From assembly GCF_003130075.1 (NCBI RefSeq), contig NZ_NRCW01000003.1:186001-250000 (forward strand): DNA of 64,000 nt, in the 5' to 3' direction. This stretch comes from Aggregatibacter segnis (GTDB lineage: Bacteria; Pseudomonadota; Gammaproteobacteria; Enterobacterales; Pasteurellaceae). The translations under genes were made by a program, and so were the position numbers. The notes under the pieces are model-generated. The model had not been told where the DNA came from, did no database searches, and saw only the letters and a list, made by a program, of their open reading frames with translations. Shown here in pieces: positions 51,195-61,017 of the stretch (positions are counted from its first letter, which is position 1; every line of letters begins with the position of its first letter).

Positions 51195-51992
51195 ATGAAT
51201 TCAGATTACCTTGTATTACCGCATTTCGATCCGGCAATTTTTGAATTTGGTCCCATCGGTTTGCGCTGGTATGGATTAATGTATTTGCTTGGCTTTATTT
51301 TTGCTCGTTGGTTAGGTGTACGCCGTGCTCAACAAGCAAACAGCGGTTGGACAGTAGATCAAGTCGATTCTTTACTATTTAATGGTTTCATGGGCGTCTT
51401 TTTAGGCGGTCGAATTGGTGATGTCTTCTTTTATAATTTTGATCGTTTTTTACAGGATCCGCTGTATTTATTCCGAGTTTGGGAAGGCGGTATGTCTTTT
51501 CATGGTGGCTTAATTGGCGTGATTATTGCCATGGTCATTACTTCTAAAATACAAAAACGCAGCTTTTGGGCGACGGCAGATTTTGTTGCACCTCTCATTC
51601 CTTTCGGTTTAGGAATGGGGCGTCTTGGTAATTTCATTAATTTAGAATTATGGGGGCGTGCAACGGACGTGCCTTGGGCAATGATTTTTCCGACAGATCC
51701 GCTATTATTACCACGCCATCCATCTCAATTATATGAAGCTGTGTTAGAAGGTTTGGTGTTGTTCCTTATTTTGAATTGGTTTATTCGTAAACCACGTCCA
51801 ATGGGATCGGTTGCCGGCCTCTTCCTCATCGGTTATGGCGTTTTCCGTTTTATGATTGAATATGTGCGCGAACCTGATGTAGAGCTGTTTCTTGATGTGA
51901 TCACAAGAGGCCAACTTCTTTGTCTGCCAATGATGCTTGGCGGTGTTTTCATTATGCTTTGGGCATACAACAAAAGTGCGGTGAAAAAATGA
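51195..51992 (+). CDS. lgt: Prolipoprotein diacylglyceryl transferase
   Basis: Lgt adds diacylglycerol to lipobox cysteines, the first step of lipoprotein maturation. The 265-residue inner-membrane protein shows [20 protein letters not shown] near residue 17, the substrate histidine in [12 protein letters not shown] near 97, and the invariant [18 protein letters not shown] near 138, with the arginine needed for activity. [12 protein letters not shown] and [12 protein letters not shown] follow. The last residues NKSAVKK are encoded by an uptake signal, and the stop overlaps the thyA start in ATGA. Confidence 0.96.
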   Translation: MNSDYLVLPHFDPAIFEFGPIGLRWYGLMYLLGFIFARWLGVRRAQQANSGWTVDQVDSLLFNGFMGVFLGGRIGDVFFYNFDRFLQDPLYLFRVWEGGMSFHGGLIGVIIAMVITSKIQKRSFWATADFVAPLIPFGLGMGRLGNFINLELWGRATDVPWAMIFPTDPLLLPRHPSQLYEAVLEGLVLFLILNWFIRKPRPMGSVAGLFLIGYGVFRFMIEYVREPDVELFLDVITRGQLLCLPMMLGGVFIMLWAYNKSAVKK

Positions 51993-52840
51993 AACAATAT
52001 TTAGATTTGTGCCAACGCATTGTTAACGAAGGCGTTTGGGTAGAAAACGAACGTACCGGCAAACGTTGTTTGACCGTGATTAACGCCGGTTTGACTTATG
52101 ATGTGGCAAACAACCAATTTCCGTTGATCACTACTCGTAAAAGCTATTGGAAAGCGGCTATTGCAGAATTTTTAGGCTATATTCGTGGTTATGACAATGC
52201 TGCCGACTTCCGCAATCTTGGCACCAAAACCTGGGATGCCAATGCCAATGAAAATCAGGCTTGGCTCAATAATCCGCACCGCAAAGGCACGGATGACATG
52301 GGGCGCGTGTATGGCGTGCAGGGCAGAAGCTGGCGCAAGCCAAATGGTGAACATCTCGATCAGTTGCGTAAAATCGTCAATAACCTCAGCAAAGGCATTG
52401 ATGACCGCGGTGAGATTCTGACGTTCTATAATCCGGGTGAATTTGATTTGGGTTGTTTGCGTCCTTGCATGCACACGCATACGTTTTCTTTACTTGGTGA
52501 CACGTTATATCTCACCAGTTATCAGCGCTCTTGCGATGTGCCGCTTGGTTTGAATTTTAACCAAATCCAAGTATTCACTTTCTTAGCATTAATGGCACAA
52601 ATTACCGGTAAAAAAGCAGGGCAGGCATTCCATCACATTGTGAATGCACATATTTATGAAGACCAGTTGGCACTCATGCGTGATGTGCAATTAAAACGTG
52701 AGCCTTTCCCTTCACCGCAGTTGGAAATTAATCCGGACATTAAATCTTTAGAAGACCTGGAAACCTGGGTCACCATGGATGATTTCAAAGTCACGGGTTA
52801 TCAATGCCACGAACCGATTAAATATCCGTTTTCCGTCTAA
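51989..52840 (+). CDS. thyA: Thymidylate synthase ThyA
   Basis: ThyA methylates dUMP to dTMP using methylene-tetrahydrofolate. The ATG at 51989 gives 283 residues ([24 protein letters not shown]). Key motifs are [12 protein letters not shown], the nucleophile cysteine in [10 protein letters not shown] near residue 160, [15 protein letters not shown] near 180 and [11 protein letters not shown] near 215, all in family order. The active-site region differs from the E. coli LAPCH form, as in other Haemophilus-type ThyA proteins. Start overlaps lgt by 4 bases, so translation is coupled as in E. coli. Confidence 0.95.
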   Translation: MKQYLDLCQRIVNEGVWVENERTGKRCLTVINAGLTYDVANNQFPLITTRKSYWKAAIAEFLGYIRGYDNAADFRNLGTKTWDANANENQAWLNNPHRKGTDDMGRVYGVQGRSWRKPNGEHLDQLRKIVNNLSKGIDDRGEILTFYNPGEFDLGCLRPCMHTHTFSLLGDTLYLTSYQRSCDVPLGLNFNQIQVFTFLALMAQITGKKAGQAFHHIVNAHIYEDQLALMRDVQLKREPFPSPQLEINPDIKSLEDLETWVTMDDFKVTGYQCHEPIKYPFSV

Positions 52841-53431
<591 letters not shown>

Positions 53432-53530
53432 TAGTGCGGTCATTTTTTTCAGCATTTTTTAATATCCCTCGTTAAATTTCCTGCGGAATGATACAATCGC
53501 CGCTCAATTTTATTAGTCAAGAGATAAGTT

Positions 53531-54091
53531 ATGTCCCGTCAGAAAAAGACCCGTCGCCTTACGGATATTATGCCAACCCGCAAATCCGATAAGAAACCGG
53601 AACAACCCCTTTCTGGTCGCAAAGCGACACGTTATGAACTGGATGCGAAAGCCCGTGAAGAGAAGAAAAAACGTAAACATAAAGGTTTGGGTTCCGGTTC
53701 TCGTCATAGTGCGCCGGAAAATAAAGCCGAGAATCAAGTAAAAGAAATTCAGGATCCACGAATCGGTAGCCGTAAAAAAGTGCCGTTGATGGTGGAATTT
53801 GTGAATAAACCGCAAAAGGCACCCGTTGCGCCTGTCGCAAAATCTGCGCCAAAAGCCACATTGGATCCAATGGTGGAATTAGAACAGTTAGAAAATAACG
53901 AATGTTTGAATCAGTTGTTGGATCAATTGGACGAAGGCAAAAAATTGTCCGCTGAAGATCAAAAATTTGTGGATGTGTGTTTGGCGCGTGTTGCGCAATT
54001 AATGGACGAATTAGGCATTGCGGATGATGAAGAAAATGACGAAGATTTATACCGCACTTTTGAACGAATCGACATCAACCAATTTAAATAA
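53531..54091 (+). CDS. yihI: Der GTPase-activating protein YihI
   Basis: YihI stimulates the GTPase of Der, a 50S assembly factor. The 186-residue protein has a highly basic, unstructured N-terminal half ([40 protein letters not shown]). Its acidic helical C-terminal half ([49 protein letters not shown]) is followed by a run of acidic residues. This layout and wording match E. coli YihI. It begins the group with the DUF2489 gene and hemN. Confidence 0.92.
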   Translation: MSRQKKTRRLTDIMPTRKSDKKPEQPLSGRKATRYELDAKAREEKKKRKHKGLGSGSRHSAPENKAENQVKEIQDPRIGSRKKVPLMVEFVNKPQKAPVAPVAKSAPKATLDPMVELEQLENNECLNQLLDQLDEGKKLSAEDQKFVDVCLARVAQLMDELGIADDEENDEDLYRTFERIDINQFK

Positions 54092-54104
54092 GTATCTTTA
54101 AATT

Positions 54105-54539
54105 ATGTGGAAAACGTTTTTACTCATTGCAGCTGTCATCATCATTGCCGGTATGGTCGGTTATGCCGCGTATTTGTTGCTGGCGTTGCAAAAGCAGAAA
54201 AAAGCACTGTTGCAAGCACGCCGAAACCGTATTCATCGCATAAAAGAAAGCCTTGAAATTATTGCGAAAGCCATGTTGAACGGTGATTGTAATTTATCTG
54301 AAGGTGTATTGCGTTTGAAAATGCTACTCGAACCGGTGGGCATGAGTCTCAAACGCTATTCTGCCATGTGGCGATTGTATGAAACGGTCGAAGATATGCC
54401 GACCCATGAGGCTCGCAGAGAATTAAAAAAGAACGAAAGAATGCGTTTGGATTTACAGCGTGAAAGCACAGAAGCCGAGCTTGAAAGTAAGATTAAGTCA
54501 GAACTAAACCGACTTCTAACGGATATCCAAACATTATAA
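54105..54539 (+). CDS. DUF2489 family membrane protein
   Basis: The 144-residue protein has one N-terminal membrane helix (about residues 5-28). A cytoplasmic helical part follows, containing RIKESLEIIAKAMLNGDCNLSEGVLRLKMLLEP and a charged coiled-coil-like end. I recognise the DUF2489 family, which often lies between yihI and hemN in gammaproteobacteria. Its function is unknown. Gaps of 13 and 16 bases to its neighbours suggest one operon. Confidence 0.82.
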   Translation: MWKTFLLIAAVIIIAGMVGYAAYLLLALQKQKKALLQARRNRIHRIKESLEIIAKAMLNGDCNLSEGVLRLKMLLEPVGMSLKRYSAMWRLYETVEDMPTHEARRELKKNERMRLDLQRESTEAELESKIKSELNRLLTDIQTL

Positions 54540-54555
54540 ACGTGGGGAAAATTGA

Positions 54556-55923
54556 ATGTCTGAGATCATTTGGGATTTAGCATTAATTCAAAAATATAAT
54601 CAATCCGGTCCGCGCTACACATCCTATCCGACAGCGCTTGAGTTTAACGAACAGTATACGAATGAGGATTTTATTGCCGCGGCACAACGTTATCCAACAC
54701 GTCCGTTGTCATTATATGTTCACATTCCGTTTTGCCACAAACTTTGTTATTTCTGCGCCTGTAATAAAGTCATTACGCGCCATCAGCACAAAGCCGACAT
54801 TTACTTGGATTTTCTGGAACGAGAAATAAAAGAGCGGTCGAAATTATTTACAAATCGTGTGGCAACGCAAGTGCACTGGGGCGGTGGCACGCCAACGTAT
54901 TTAACGGAAGCACAATCTGCCCGTTTAATGCAAATGTTGCGCGGCCATTTTAATATCGCCGATAACGCAGAAATCAGTATTGAAATGGATCCCCGTGAAA
55001 TTGAGCTTTCGATGTTAGAACATTTGCGTAACATCGGGTTTAACCGCATCAGTATGGGCGTGCAAGATTTCAATAAAGACGTGCAGAAAGCGGTGAATCG
55101 CGAGCAGGATGAAACCTTTGTGAATGCGCTGTTGATGCGCGCTCGTGAGCTCGGTTTTCAGTCAACTAACCTAGATTTGATTTATGGTTTGCCATTCCAG
55201 AGTGTTGAGAGCTTTATGTTCACCTTGAAAAAAGTCATTGAACTCAACCCTGATCGATTGAGCGTATTTAACTATGCCCATTTGCCAAGCCGTTTCGCCG
55301 GACAAGCAAAAATAAAAGATTGGCAGTTACCGAAACCAGAGACGAAACTGGAAATTTTACAAAAAACCATCGAAACACTGGGCAGTGCAGGTTATAAGTT
55401 TATTGGTATGGATCATTTTGCCAAACCGGATGATGAACTTGCTATTGCACAGCAAAATGGCGTGTTGCACCGTAATTTCCAAGGCTATACGACGCAGGAA
55501 GAATGTGATTTGTTGGGGCTGGGTGTGTCGGCAATCAGCTTATTGGGGGATACCTATGCGCAAAATCAGAAGGATTTGAAGGAATATTATGCCGCGGTGG
55601 ATACTAATGGCATTGCCTTGCATAAAGGTTTAGCCATGTCAGAAGAAGATTGTTTGCGTCGTGATGTCATTAAGCAATTGATTTGCAACTTTAAATTAGC
55701 GTATGCCCCATTAGAAAAACAGTACAATATTGATTTTAAACAACACTTTGCTGAAGATTTTGCCTTGCTAGCGCCTTTGGCTGCTGATGGTTTATTGGAT
55801 ATTGGTGAGGAGCAAATCATGGTTTCCGCAAAAGGACGTTTGTTGATTCGTAATATTTGTTTGTGTTTCGACACGTATTCACGCGCACAAGCAAAACAAC
55901 AGCAATTTTCGCGGATTATTTAA
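54556..55923 (+). CDS. hemN: Oxygen-independent coproporphyrinogen III oxidase
   Basis: HemN is the radical SAM enzyme that turns coproporphyrinogen III into protoporphyrinogen IX without oxygen. The 455-residue protein begins MSEIIWDLALIQKYNQSGPRYTSYPTALEFNE. The cluster motif HIPFCHKLCYFCACNKVI lies near residue 57, with GGGTPTYL near 109 and the HemN-specific extra domain from about 350. RFAG and GMDHFAKPDDELA are typical of true HemN rather than HemW. An operon with yihI is likely. A long inverted uptake-sequence hairpin follows. Confidence 0.96.
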   Translation: MSEIIWDLALIQKYNQSGPRYTSYPTALEFNEQYTNEDFIAAAQRYPTRPLSLYVHIPFCHKLCYFCACNKVITRHQHKADIYLDFLEREIKERSKLFTNRVATQVHWGGGTPTYLTEAQSARLMQMLRGHFNIADNAEISIEMDPREIELSMLEHLRNIGFNRISMGVQDFNKDVQKAVNREQDETFVNALLMRARELGFQSTNLDLIYGLPFQSVESFMFTLKKVIELNPDRLSVFNYAHLPSRFAGQAKIKDWQLPKPETKLEILQKTIETLGSAGYKFIGMDHFAKPDDELAIAQQNGVLHRNFQGYTTQEECDLLGLGVSAISLLGDTYAQNQKDLKEYYAAVDTNGIALHKGLAMSEEDCLRRDVIKQLICNFKLAYAPLEKQYNIDFKQHFAEDFALLAPLAADGLLDIGEEQIMVSAKGRLLIRNICLCFDTYSRAQAKQQQFSRII

Positions 55924-55979
55924 TTTGAAATGTCGGGGTAGGTTTTATGCCTATCTCTGCGCCTGTTTTCTAAAATAAA

Positions 55980-56018
55980 AAGTGCGGTTGAAATTCATCG
56001 GAAATTTCAACCGCACTT
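55980..56018. terminator. Inverted uptake-sequence terminator between hemN and the GNAT gene
   Basis: AAGTGCGGTTGAAATT and AATTTCAACCGCACTT form a perfect 16-base stem with a short loop, with A-run and T-run flanks. It sits between convergent genes and is the strongest uptake-sequence hairpin in the window. Confidence 0.85.
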
Positions 56019-56029
56019 TTCGTTTATCA

Positions 56030-56473
56030 TTACCCCACTAAATTCAATTCAAACACAGATTTTTTCGGGTTTAAGCGGAACCCCTCTTGCTCCAGCAAAT
56101 GATGTTGCTGTCGATCTTGTTCTACTACTAATCGCGTGGATTGCGTGTAGCTGACGAATTCTTTAGCTTTGGCGATAAGTGCGGTGTAAATGTGGTTGGA
56201 TTGATTGCCTTGGCGCACGAAAATGTCTGTTAATTGCCAGTAGCGCTGTAATTGTAGCGAAGAAAGTCGAGGGTAAAGTTGAATAAAACCGAGTGCTTGT
56301 TGGGATTGGTCGAGCGCAAGGAAAAAAATGCTTTCGCTAAAACGAATACGGTTGGAAAGAAAGGTGAGTGTACGTTCCGGGTTTTCCGTCATGCCCTGAG
56401 AAAGACGATATTCTTCAAATAGCGGTAGGAGTGTTTCCAGGTTCCATTGTTCAGCTTTAAAAATTTTAATCAT
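56030..56473 (-). CDS. GNAT family N-acetyltransferase
   Basis: The 147-residue protein has the GNAT layout: MIKIFKAEQWNLETLLPLFEEYRLSQGM at the start, IFFLALDQSQQALGFIQLYPRLSSLQLQRYWQLTDIFVRQGNQSNHIYTALIAKAKEFV in the middle (strands 3-5 with a degenerate acetyl-CoA loop), and a C-terminal LLEQEGFRLNPKKSVFELNL. The usual Q/RxxGxG/A loop is RQGNQSNHI, so cofactor binding is altered or weaker. The substrate is unknown. It is isolated, convergent to hemN and divergent from tpiA. Confidence 0.72.
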   Translation of the reverse strand: MIKIFKAEQWNLETLLPLFEEYRLSQGMTENPERTLTFLSNRIRFSESIFFLALDQSQQALGFIQLYPRLSSLQLQRYWQLTDIFVRQGNQSNHIYTALIAKAKEFVSYTQSTRLVVEQDRQQHHLLEQEGFRLNPKKSVFELNLVG

Positions 56474-56647
56474 GAGGCAATCGGTTATTTTTTGTTAAAT
56501 TTATACAGTAGATTGTATCTTTTTAGCCCAAAAGAATCATCTGTTACAAAGAAAATTTTTTAGAACTGTGATTTTTTACCAAAAAAAGCAGGCGTTTTTT
56601 GTTATAGTAAGCGCAGTTTTTATTCAATCATATTAAGGAGAAATAAA

Positions 56648-57439
56648 ATGGCTCGTCGTCCTTTAGTTATGGGTAACTGGAAATTAAACGGTAGCAAAGC
56701 CTTCACTCGTGAATTAATCACCGGCTTAAAAGAAGAATTGCACGGTGTTACCGGTTGTGATGTGGCAATTGCCCCACCGGTCATGTATTTGGGGGAAGCT
56801 GAAAAATTATTATCGGGTTGCGGTTGCAGCTGTGGCGGTCAAAATATCATCCAATTAGGCGCGCAAAACGTGGATGTGAACGTGAAAGGCGCTTTTACCG
56901 GTGATATCTCCACTGAAATGTTGAAAGATTTTGGCGCGAAATACATCATTATCGGTCACTCCGAGCGTCGTACTTATCACAAAGAAAGCGACGAATTCGT
57001 GGCGAAAAAATTTGGTGCATTAAAAGAAGCTGGCTTGGTGCCTGTGTTGTGTATCGGTGAATCCGAAGCGGAAAATGAAGCGGGTAAAACCGAAGAAGTT
57101 TGCGCACGCCAAATTGATGCGGTCATCAACCTGTTAGGCGTAGAAGCCTTCAACGGTGCGGTGATTGCGTATGAACCAATTTGGGCTATCGGTACCGGCA
57201 AATCTGCGACTCCGGCACAAGCGCAAGCTGTACACGCATTCATCCGTGGTCACATTGCGAAAAAATCTCAAGCGATTGCTGATCAAGTGATCATTCAATA
57301 CGGCGGTTCTGTTAACGATGCTAACGCGGCAGAATTATTCACCCAACCGGATATTGACGGTGCATTAGTGGGTGGCGCGTCCTTAAAAGCTCCTGCCTTT
57401 GCGGTGATCGTGAAAGCAGCGGCAAAAGCGAAAAACTAA
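56648..57439 (+). CDS. tpiA: Triosephosphate isomerase
   Basis: TpiA interconverts dihydroxyacetone phosphate and glyceraldehyde-3-phosphate. The 263-residue TIM barrel has GNWKLNGS near residue 9, the catalytic lysine within it, [11 protein letters not shown] with the catalytic histidine near 102, and [20 protein letters not shown] with the catalytic glutamate near 175. [15 protein letters not shown] and the C-terminal [12 protein letters not shown] are complete. AAGGAG precedes the start. A strong terminator follows. Confidence 0.97.
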   Translation: MARRPLVMGNWKLNGSKAFTRELITGLKEELHGVTGCDVAIAPPVMYLGEAEKLLSGCGCSCGGQNIIQLGAQNVDVNVKGAFTGDISTEMLKDFGAKYIIIGHSERRTYHKESDEFVAKKFGALKEAGLVPVLCIGESEAENEAGKTEEVCARQIDAVINLLGVEAFNGAVIAYEPIWAIGTGKSATPAQAQAVHAFIRGHIAKKSQAIADQVIIQYGGSVNDANAAELFTQPDIDGALVGGASLKAPAFAVIVKAAAKAKN

Positions 57440-57456
57440 TTTCATTTTGTCCTTGA

Positions 57457-57480
57457 GGGTCGGTGAATACCGACCCTTTT
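57457..57480 (+). terminator. Rho-independent terminator of tpiA
   Basis: GGGTCGGT and ACCGACCC form an 8-base stem with a 4-base loop, followed by TTTTCG, 17 bases after the tpiA stop. Confidence 0.88.
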
Positions 57481-57550
57481 CGTTTTCAGATTTCAGAAAC
57501 TTCCGCTATAATGACCGCACTTTTTTAACCTTAAATTAAAGGAATTTCTC

Positions 57551-58408
57551 ATGCAAAATCCAAAAGATGATGTTTTATATGCGCCGGTTGAGTGGGTTGA
57601 CCACAGTGCGGGTTACACCGACATTCGTTATCACAAATCCACCGACGGCATTGCCAAAATCACCATCAATCGTCCGGAAGTGCGCAATGCTTTCCGTCCG
57701 CAAACTGTGAAAGAAATGATTACCGCTTTTGCCGATGCCCGTTTTGACGAAAAAATCGGTGTTATCGTGCTAACCGGTGAAGGTGAAAAAGCCTTCTGTT
57801 CCGGCGGTGACCAGAAAGTCCGTGGCGATTACGGCGGCTATAAAGACGACAGCGGCGTGCATCATCTCAACGTGTTGGATTTCCAACGTGATATTCGTAC
57901 TTGCCCGAAACCGGTGGTGGCGATGGTGGCAGGTTATGCCATTGGTGGTGGCCACGTGTTACACATGATGTGTGATCTTACCATTTCCGCAGACAACGCC
58001 ATTTACGGCCAAACCGGCCCGAAAGTAGGTTCTTTTGATGGCGGTTGGGGCGCAAGCTACATGGCACGTATCGTTGGTCAGAAAAAAGCGCGCGAAATTT
58101 GGTTCTTATGCCGTCAATATAATGCACAAGAAGCCTTAGACATGGGCTTAGTGAACACAGTAGTGCCTTACGCTGAGTTAGAAAAAGAAACCGTACGTTG
58201 GTGCCGTGAAATGCTACGCAACAGCCCAATTGCCTTGCGTTGCTTGAAAGCAGCATTAAATGCCGACTGCGACGGTCAATCCGGTCTTCAAGAACTTGCC
58301 GGTAACGCCACCATGTTGTTCTACATGACGGAAGAAGGCCAAGAAGGTCGCAATGCCTTCAATGAAAAACGCGCGCCGGACTTCGGTAAATTTAAGCGCA
58401 ATCCTTAA
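57551..58408 (+). CDS. menB: 1,4-dihydroxy-2-naphthoyl-CoA synthase
   Basis: MenB closes the naphthoate ring from o-succinylbenzoyl-CoA in menaquinone synthesis. The 285-residue crotonase-fold enzyme begins [76 protein letters not shown] near residue 76, [19 protein letters not shown] near 130 and [20 protein letters not shown] near 157, with the catalytic aspartate, are all intact. An uptake signal lies before the start, and a facing pair lies after the stop. Confidence 0.97.
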   Translation: MQNPKDDVLYAPVEWVDHSAGYTDIRYHKSTDGIAKITINRPEVRNAFRPQTVKEMITAFADARFDEKIGVIVLTGEGEKAFCSGGDQKVRGDYGGYKDDSGVHHLNVLDFQRDIRTCPKPVVAMVAGYAIGGGHVLHMMCDLTISADNAIYGQTGPKVGSFDGGWGASYMARIVGQKKAREIWFLCRQYNAQEALDMGLVNTVVPYAELEKETVRWCREMLRNSPIALRCLKAALNADCDGQSGLQELAGNATMLFYMTEEGQEGRNAFNEKRAPDFGKFKRNP

Positions 58409-58414
58409 GATAAA

Positions 58415-58457
58415 AAGTGCGGTCGATTTAAAAACATTTTTAAAAACGACCGCACTT
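58415..58457 (+). terminator. Inverted uptake-sequence pair between menB and the menC fusion gene
   Basis: AAGTGCGGTCG (58415-58425) and CGACCGCACTT (58447-58457) form an 11-base stem with a 21-base AT-rich loop, followed by TTG. It begins 7 bases after the menB stop, so menC may be partly separated from menB transcription. Confidence 0.6.
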
Positions 58458-58509
58458 TTGTTATTGAAAGCAAAATAATTTCTTTTCTGTAATTGTATAG
58501 GTAAAGGCG

Positions 58510-59823
58510 ATGGATTTCGGTTTAACAGAAACAATCATTAAAAACATCGGTTGGCATTTACGCCATTTCCCTCAGGTTGAAACAGCAATTTTATTTGGCT
58601 CACGCGGGAAGGGCAATTTTCGTGAAGACTCGGACATTAATTTAGCTTTAAAAGGCGATGGCATTACTGATGAAATGTTACACGACATTCAGCAAACCCT
58701 GTCGCAAACTACCCTTCCGTATAAATTCGATTTAGTCATTCATGACAAGATTACCGATCCGGCTTTACTGGAACATATTCAGCGGGTTGGCAAAATTTTC
58801 TATGAAAAGAAAAATTGCGCCATTCAACATCGTCGCTATCAACTTTTCCGTTATTCCATTCCGGTGGATTCGCAACTGATTTTGCGTAATCGCTTTTTGA
58901 AAAAGCGCGAAGGCCTTTTGGTGAAAGTGTGCTGTGGGCAAAATGAAGGTTGGGGCGAAATTGCGCCATTGCCGGAGTTTAGCCATGAAACCTTAGACCA
59001 AGCGCAAGCCCAAGCCATCGAATGGCTGGAAAAATGGGATCAATCCCGCAGTTGTAACGTGAAATTAGATTTGACGGATGATTTGTATCCTTCTGTGGCG
59101 TTCGGGCTCAGTTGTGCATTGATGGAAATGAAAGGTCGCTTGGACGATGAAGGCAATTATCAAACGGCACCTTTATGTTATGGCGACCCGGATGAGCTTT
59201 ATGAACCGCTGGATCAAATGCAGGGTGAAAAAGTGGCGAAAGTGAAAGTGGGCATGTATGAAGCCAATCGTGATGGCCTTATTGCTGATATGCTGTTAGA
59301 AGCTATTCCTGATTTACAATTACGGCTAGATGCTAACCGCAGTTGGACACCCGCTAAAGCGCAAATGTTTGCCAAATATGTGAAACCGGAACACCGTGCG
59401 CGTATTCAATTTATTGAAGAACCTTGCAAAACCCGTGAGGAAAGTCGCCAATTTGCGGCAGAAACCGGCATTAATATTGCCTGGGATGAAAGCGTACGCG
59501 AGCCTGATTTTCGTGTGGAAAAAGAACCGCACTTGGCTGCGATTGTGATTAAACCGACATTGGTGGGATCTATTGAGCGTTGTGCCGAGTTGATTGCTCA
59601 GGCGCACGCGTTAGGTATGAAAGCGGTTATCAGTTCCAGCATTGAAAGTAGCTTCGGTTTAACCCAACTGGCGCGTATGGCAAAACAATATACGCCAAAT
59701 GTCACACCTGGATTAGACACGTTAGATTTAATGGATTATCAAGTCGTCAGAACCTGGCCAGGGTCGGAATTACCTGTCGTTGGCTTGGATTCGGAATTCA
59801 TTACCGAAGTTATTTTAGATTAA
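58510..59823 (+). CDS. menC: MntA-like nucleotidyltransferase domain fused to o-succinylbenzoate synthase MenC
   Basis: The 437-residue protein has two parts. Residues 1-101 are an MNT nucleotidyltransferase domain: [18 protein letters not shown] near 20-37 and SDINLAL at 41-47. The third acid is D74 in KFDLV, and the end is [13 protein letters not shown], typical of stand-alone proteins of this kind. One catalytic aspartate is Asn44 (SDIN instead of SDID). Residues from about 105 are a full MenC, the enolase-superfamily enzyme that dehydrates SHCHC: K244 and K246, D274, E303, D326 and K348 match the E. coli catalytic set at a constant offset of 113. No ATG, GTG or TTG suitable for MenC alone remains; an ATT lies at 58822. 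An AGG ribosome-binding site precedes the fusion start. MenC activity is likely; the role of the N-terminal domain is unknown. Confidence 0.88.
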   Translation: MDFGLTETIIKNIGWHLRHFPQVETAILFGSRGKGNFREDSDINLALKGDGITDEMLHDIQQTLSQTTLPYKFDLVIHDKITDPALLEHIQRVGKIFYEKKNCAIQHRRYQLFRYSIPVDSQLILRNRFLKKREGLLVKVCCGQNEGWGEIAPLPEFSHETLDQAQAQAIEWLEKWDQSRSCNVKLDLTDDLYPSVAFGLSCALMEMKGRLDDEGNYQTAPLCYGDPDELYEPLDQMQGEKVAKVKVGMYEANRDGLIADMLLEAIPDLQLRLDANRSWTPAKAQMFAKYVKPEHRARIQFIEEPCKTREESRQFAAETGINIAWDESVREPDFRVEKEPHLAAIVIKPTLVGSIERCAELIAQAHALGMKAVISSSIESSFGLTQLARMAKQYTPNVTPGLDTLDLMDYQVVRTWPGSELPVVGLDSEFITEVILD

Positions 59824-59929
59824 AAGTGCGGTCGTTTTTTTCTGCTATTTTTTACTGGGATGTTTTTACAGATTAGACCAGCCAAAAGCGAAAAATCATT
59901 ATAATGCGCGCAATAAAAAGGAATGTGAT

Positions 59930-60379
59930 ATGTCATCAAAATACAACATTTTGCTGTTAAATGGCCCGAACTTGAATATGTTGGGTGTGCGTGAGCCAGG
60001 TCATTACGGGCATTTATCCTTAGCGGAAATTGAACGGCATTTGCAACAACAAGCGGCAAATCAGCAAGTTGCACTGGATTGTTTTCAAGCCAATAGCGAA
60101 GAAAAATTAATTGAGAAAATTCACCAAAGCTTTCAAAAAGTGGATTTTATTATCATCAATCCCGCGGCCTATACCCACACCAGCGTGGCGTTGCGTGATG
60201 CGTTACTTGCTGTTGGCATTCCTTTCGTTGAAGTGCATTTATCCAATATTCATAAGCGAGAACCGTTTCGTCATCATTCCTATTTTAGTGATGTGGCGGA
60301 AAGTGTGATTTGTGGCTGTGGTGCGCAGGGGTATGATTTCGCATTACAGTTTGCCGTAAATTATCTTTCAAAAAAGTGA
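59930..60379 (+). CDS. aroQ: 3-dehydroquinate dehydratase, type II
   Basis: AroQ performs the third step of the shikimate pathway. The 149-residue type II enzyme has [21 protein letters not shown] near residue 5, the catalytic tyrosine in the GHYG region, [14 protein letters not shown] near 49, [17 protein letters not shown] near 75, [40 protein letters not shown] near 99. All active-site residues are visible. It precedes accB by 147 bases, an order seen also in H. influenzae. Confidence 0.97.
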   Translation: MSSKYNILLLNGPNLNMLGVREPGHYGHLSLAEIERHLQQQAANQQVALDCFQANSEEKLIEKIHQSFQKVDFIIINPAAYTHTSVALRDALLAVGIPFVEVHLSNIHKREPFRHHSYFSDVAESVICGCGAQGYDFALQFAVNYLSKK

Positions 60380-60526
60380 AGATCGGCGAAATTTAGCAAA
60401 AAATCGCAGAATTTTATCGCCAAAATAATGATTTTGAGGTAATCTCTCGGGCGAAAATTTATCTTAATCCATACCGTGCTTTTTTCAAAAGTGCGGTGAA
60501 AATCTAGCATATTTTAGGAAAAAACT

Positions 60527-60976
60527 ATGGACATTCGTAAAATTAAAAAACTGATTGAATTAGTGGAAGAATCCGGTATTACGGAACTCGAAGTTTCAGA
60601 AGAAGAGGGTTCTGTACGTATTAGTCGTGCCACTGTTGCTGCGCCGGCAAATGTTCAGTATTCCATTCCGGCAGCCGCACCGGCTCCTGTTGCACCAGTT
60701 GCCGCGCCTGCCGCCCCTGCTGCTGCACCTGAAGAAGTTGCTGGTCATAAGATCCGCTCTCCGATGGTAGGAACGTTCTATCGTAGTCCAAGCCCTGAAG
60801 CGAAAGCGTTTGTTGAAGTGGGTCAAACCGTAAAAGTAGGCGATGCACTTTGCATCGTTGAAGCGATGAAAATGATGAACCGTATTGAAGCGGATAAAGC
60901 AGGTGTAGTAAAAGCTATTTTGGTAAATGATGGTGAGCCTGTCGAATTTGATGAGCCGCTGATTATTATCGAATAA
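60527..60976 (+). CDS. accB: Biotin carboxyl carrier protein of acetyl-CoA carboxylase
   Basis: AccB carries biotin between the two half reactions of acetyl-CoA carboxylase. The 149-residue protein begins [34 protein letters not shown]. It has an alanine/proline-rich linker (about residues 40-70) and ends in the biotinyl domain with the motif [16 protein letters not shown], lysine near residue 115. It lies 41 bases before accC in the normal accBC operon. Biotin made by the bio operon of this window would be attached here. Confidence 0.97.
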   Translation: MDIRKIKKLIELVEESGITELEVSEEEGSVRISRATVAAPANVQYSIPAAAPAPVAPVAAPAAPAAAPEEVAGHKIRSPMVGTFYRSPSPEAKAFVEVGQTVKVGDALCIVEAMKMMNRIEADKAGVVKAILVNDGEPVEFDEPLIIIE

Positions 60977-61017
60977 TTAACATAGCACACCATAATTTAA
61001 ACAAGAATGGATTTATT

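Noticed and set aside
56130-56400. GNAT gene considered as a toxin of a toxin-antitoxin pair
   Set aside because: There is no DUF1778 or other antitoxin-like frame next to it, and its sequence lacks the marks of TacT/AtaT toxins.
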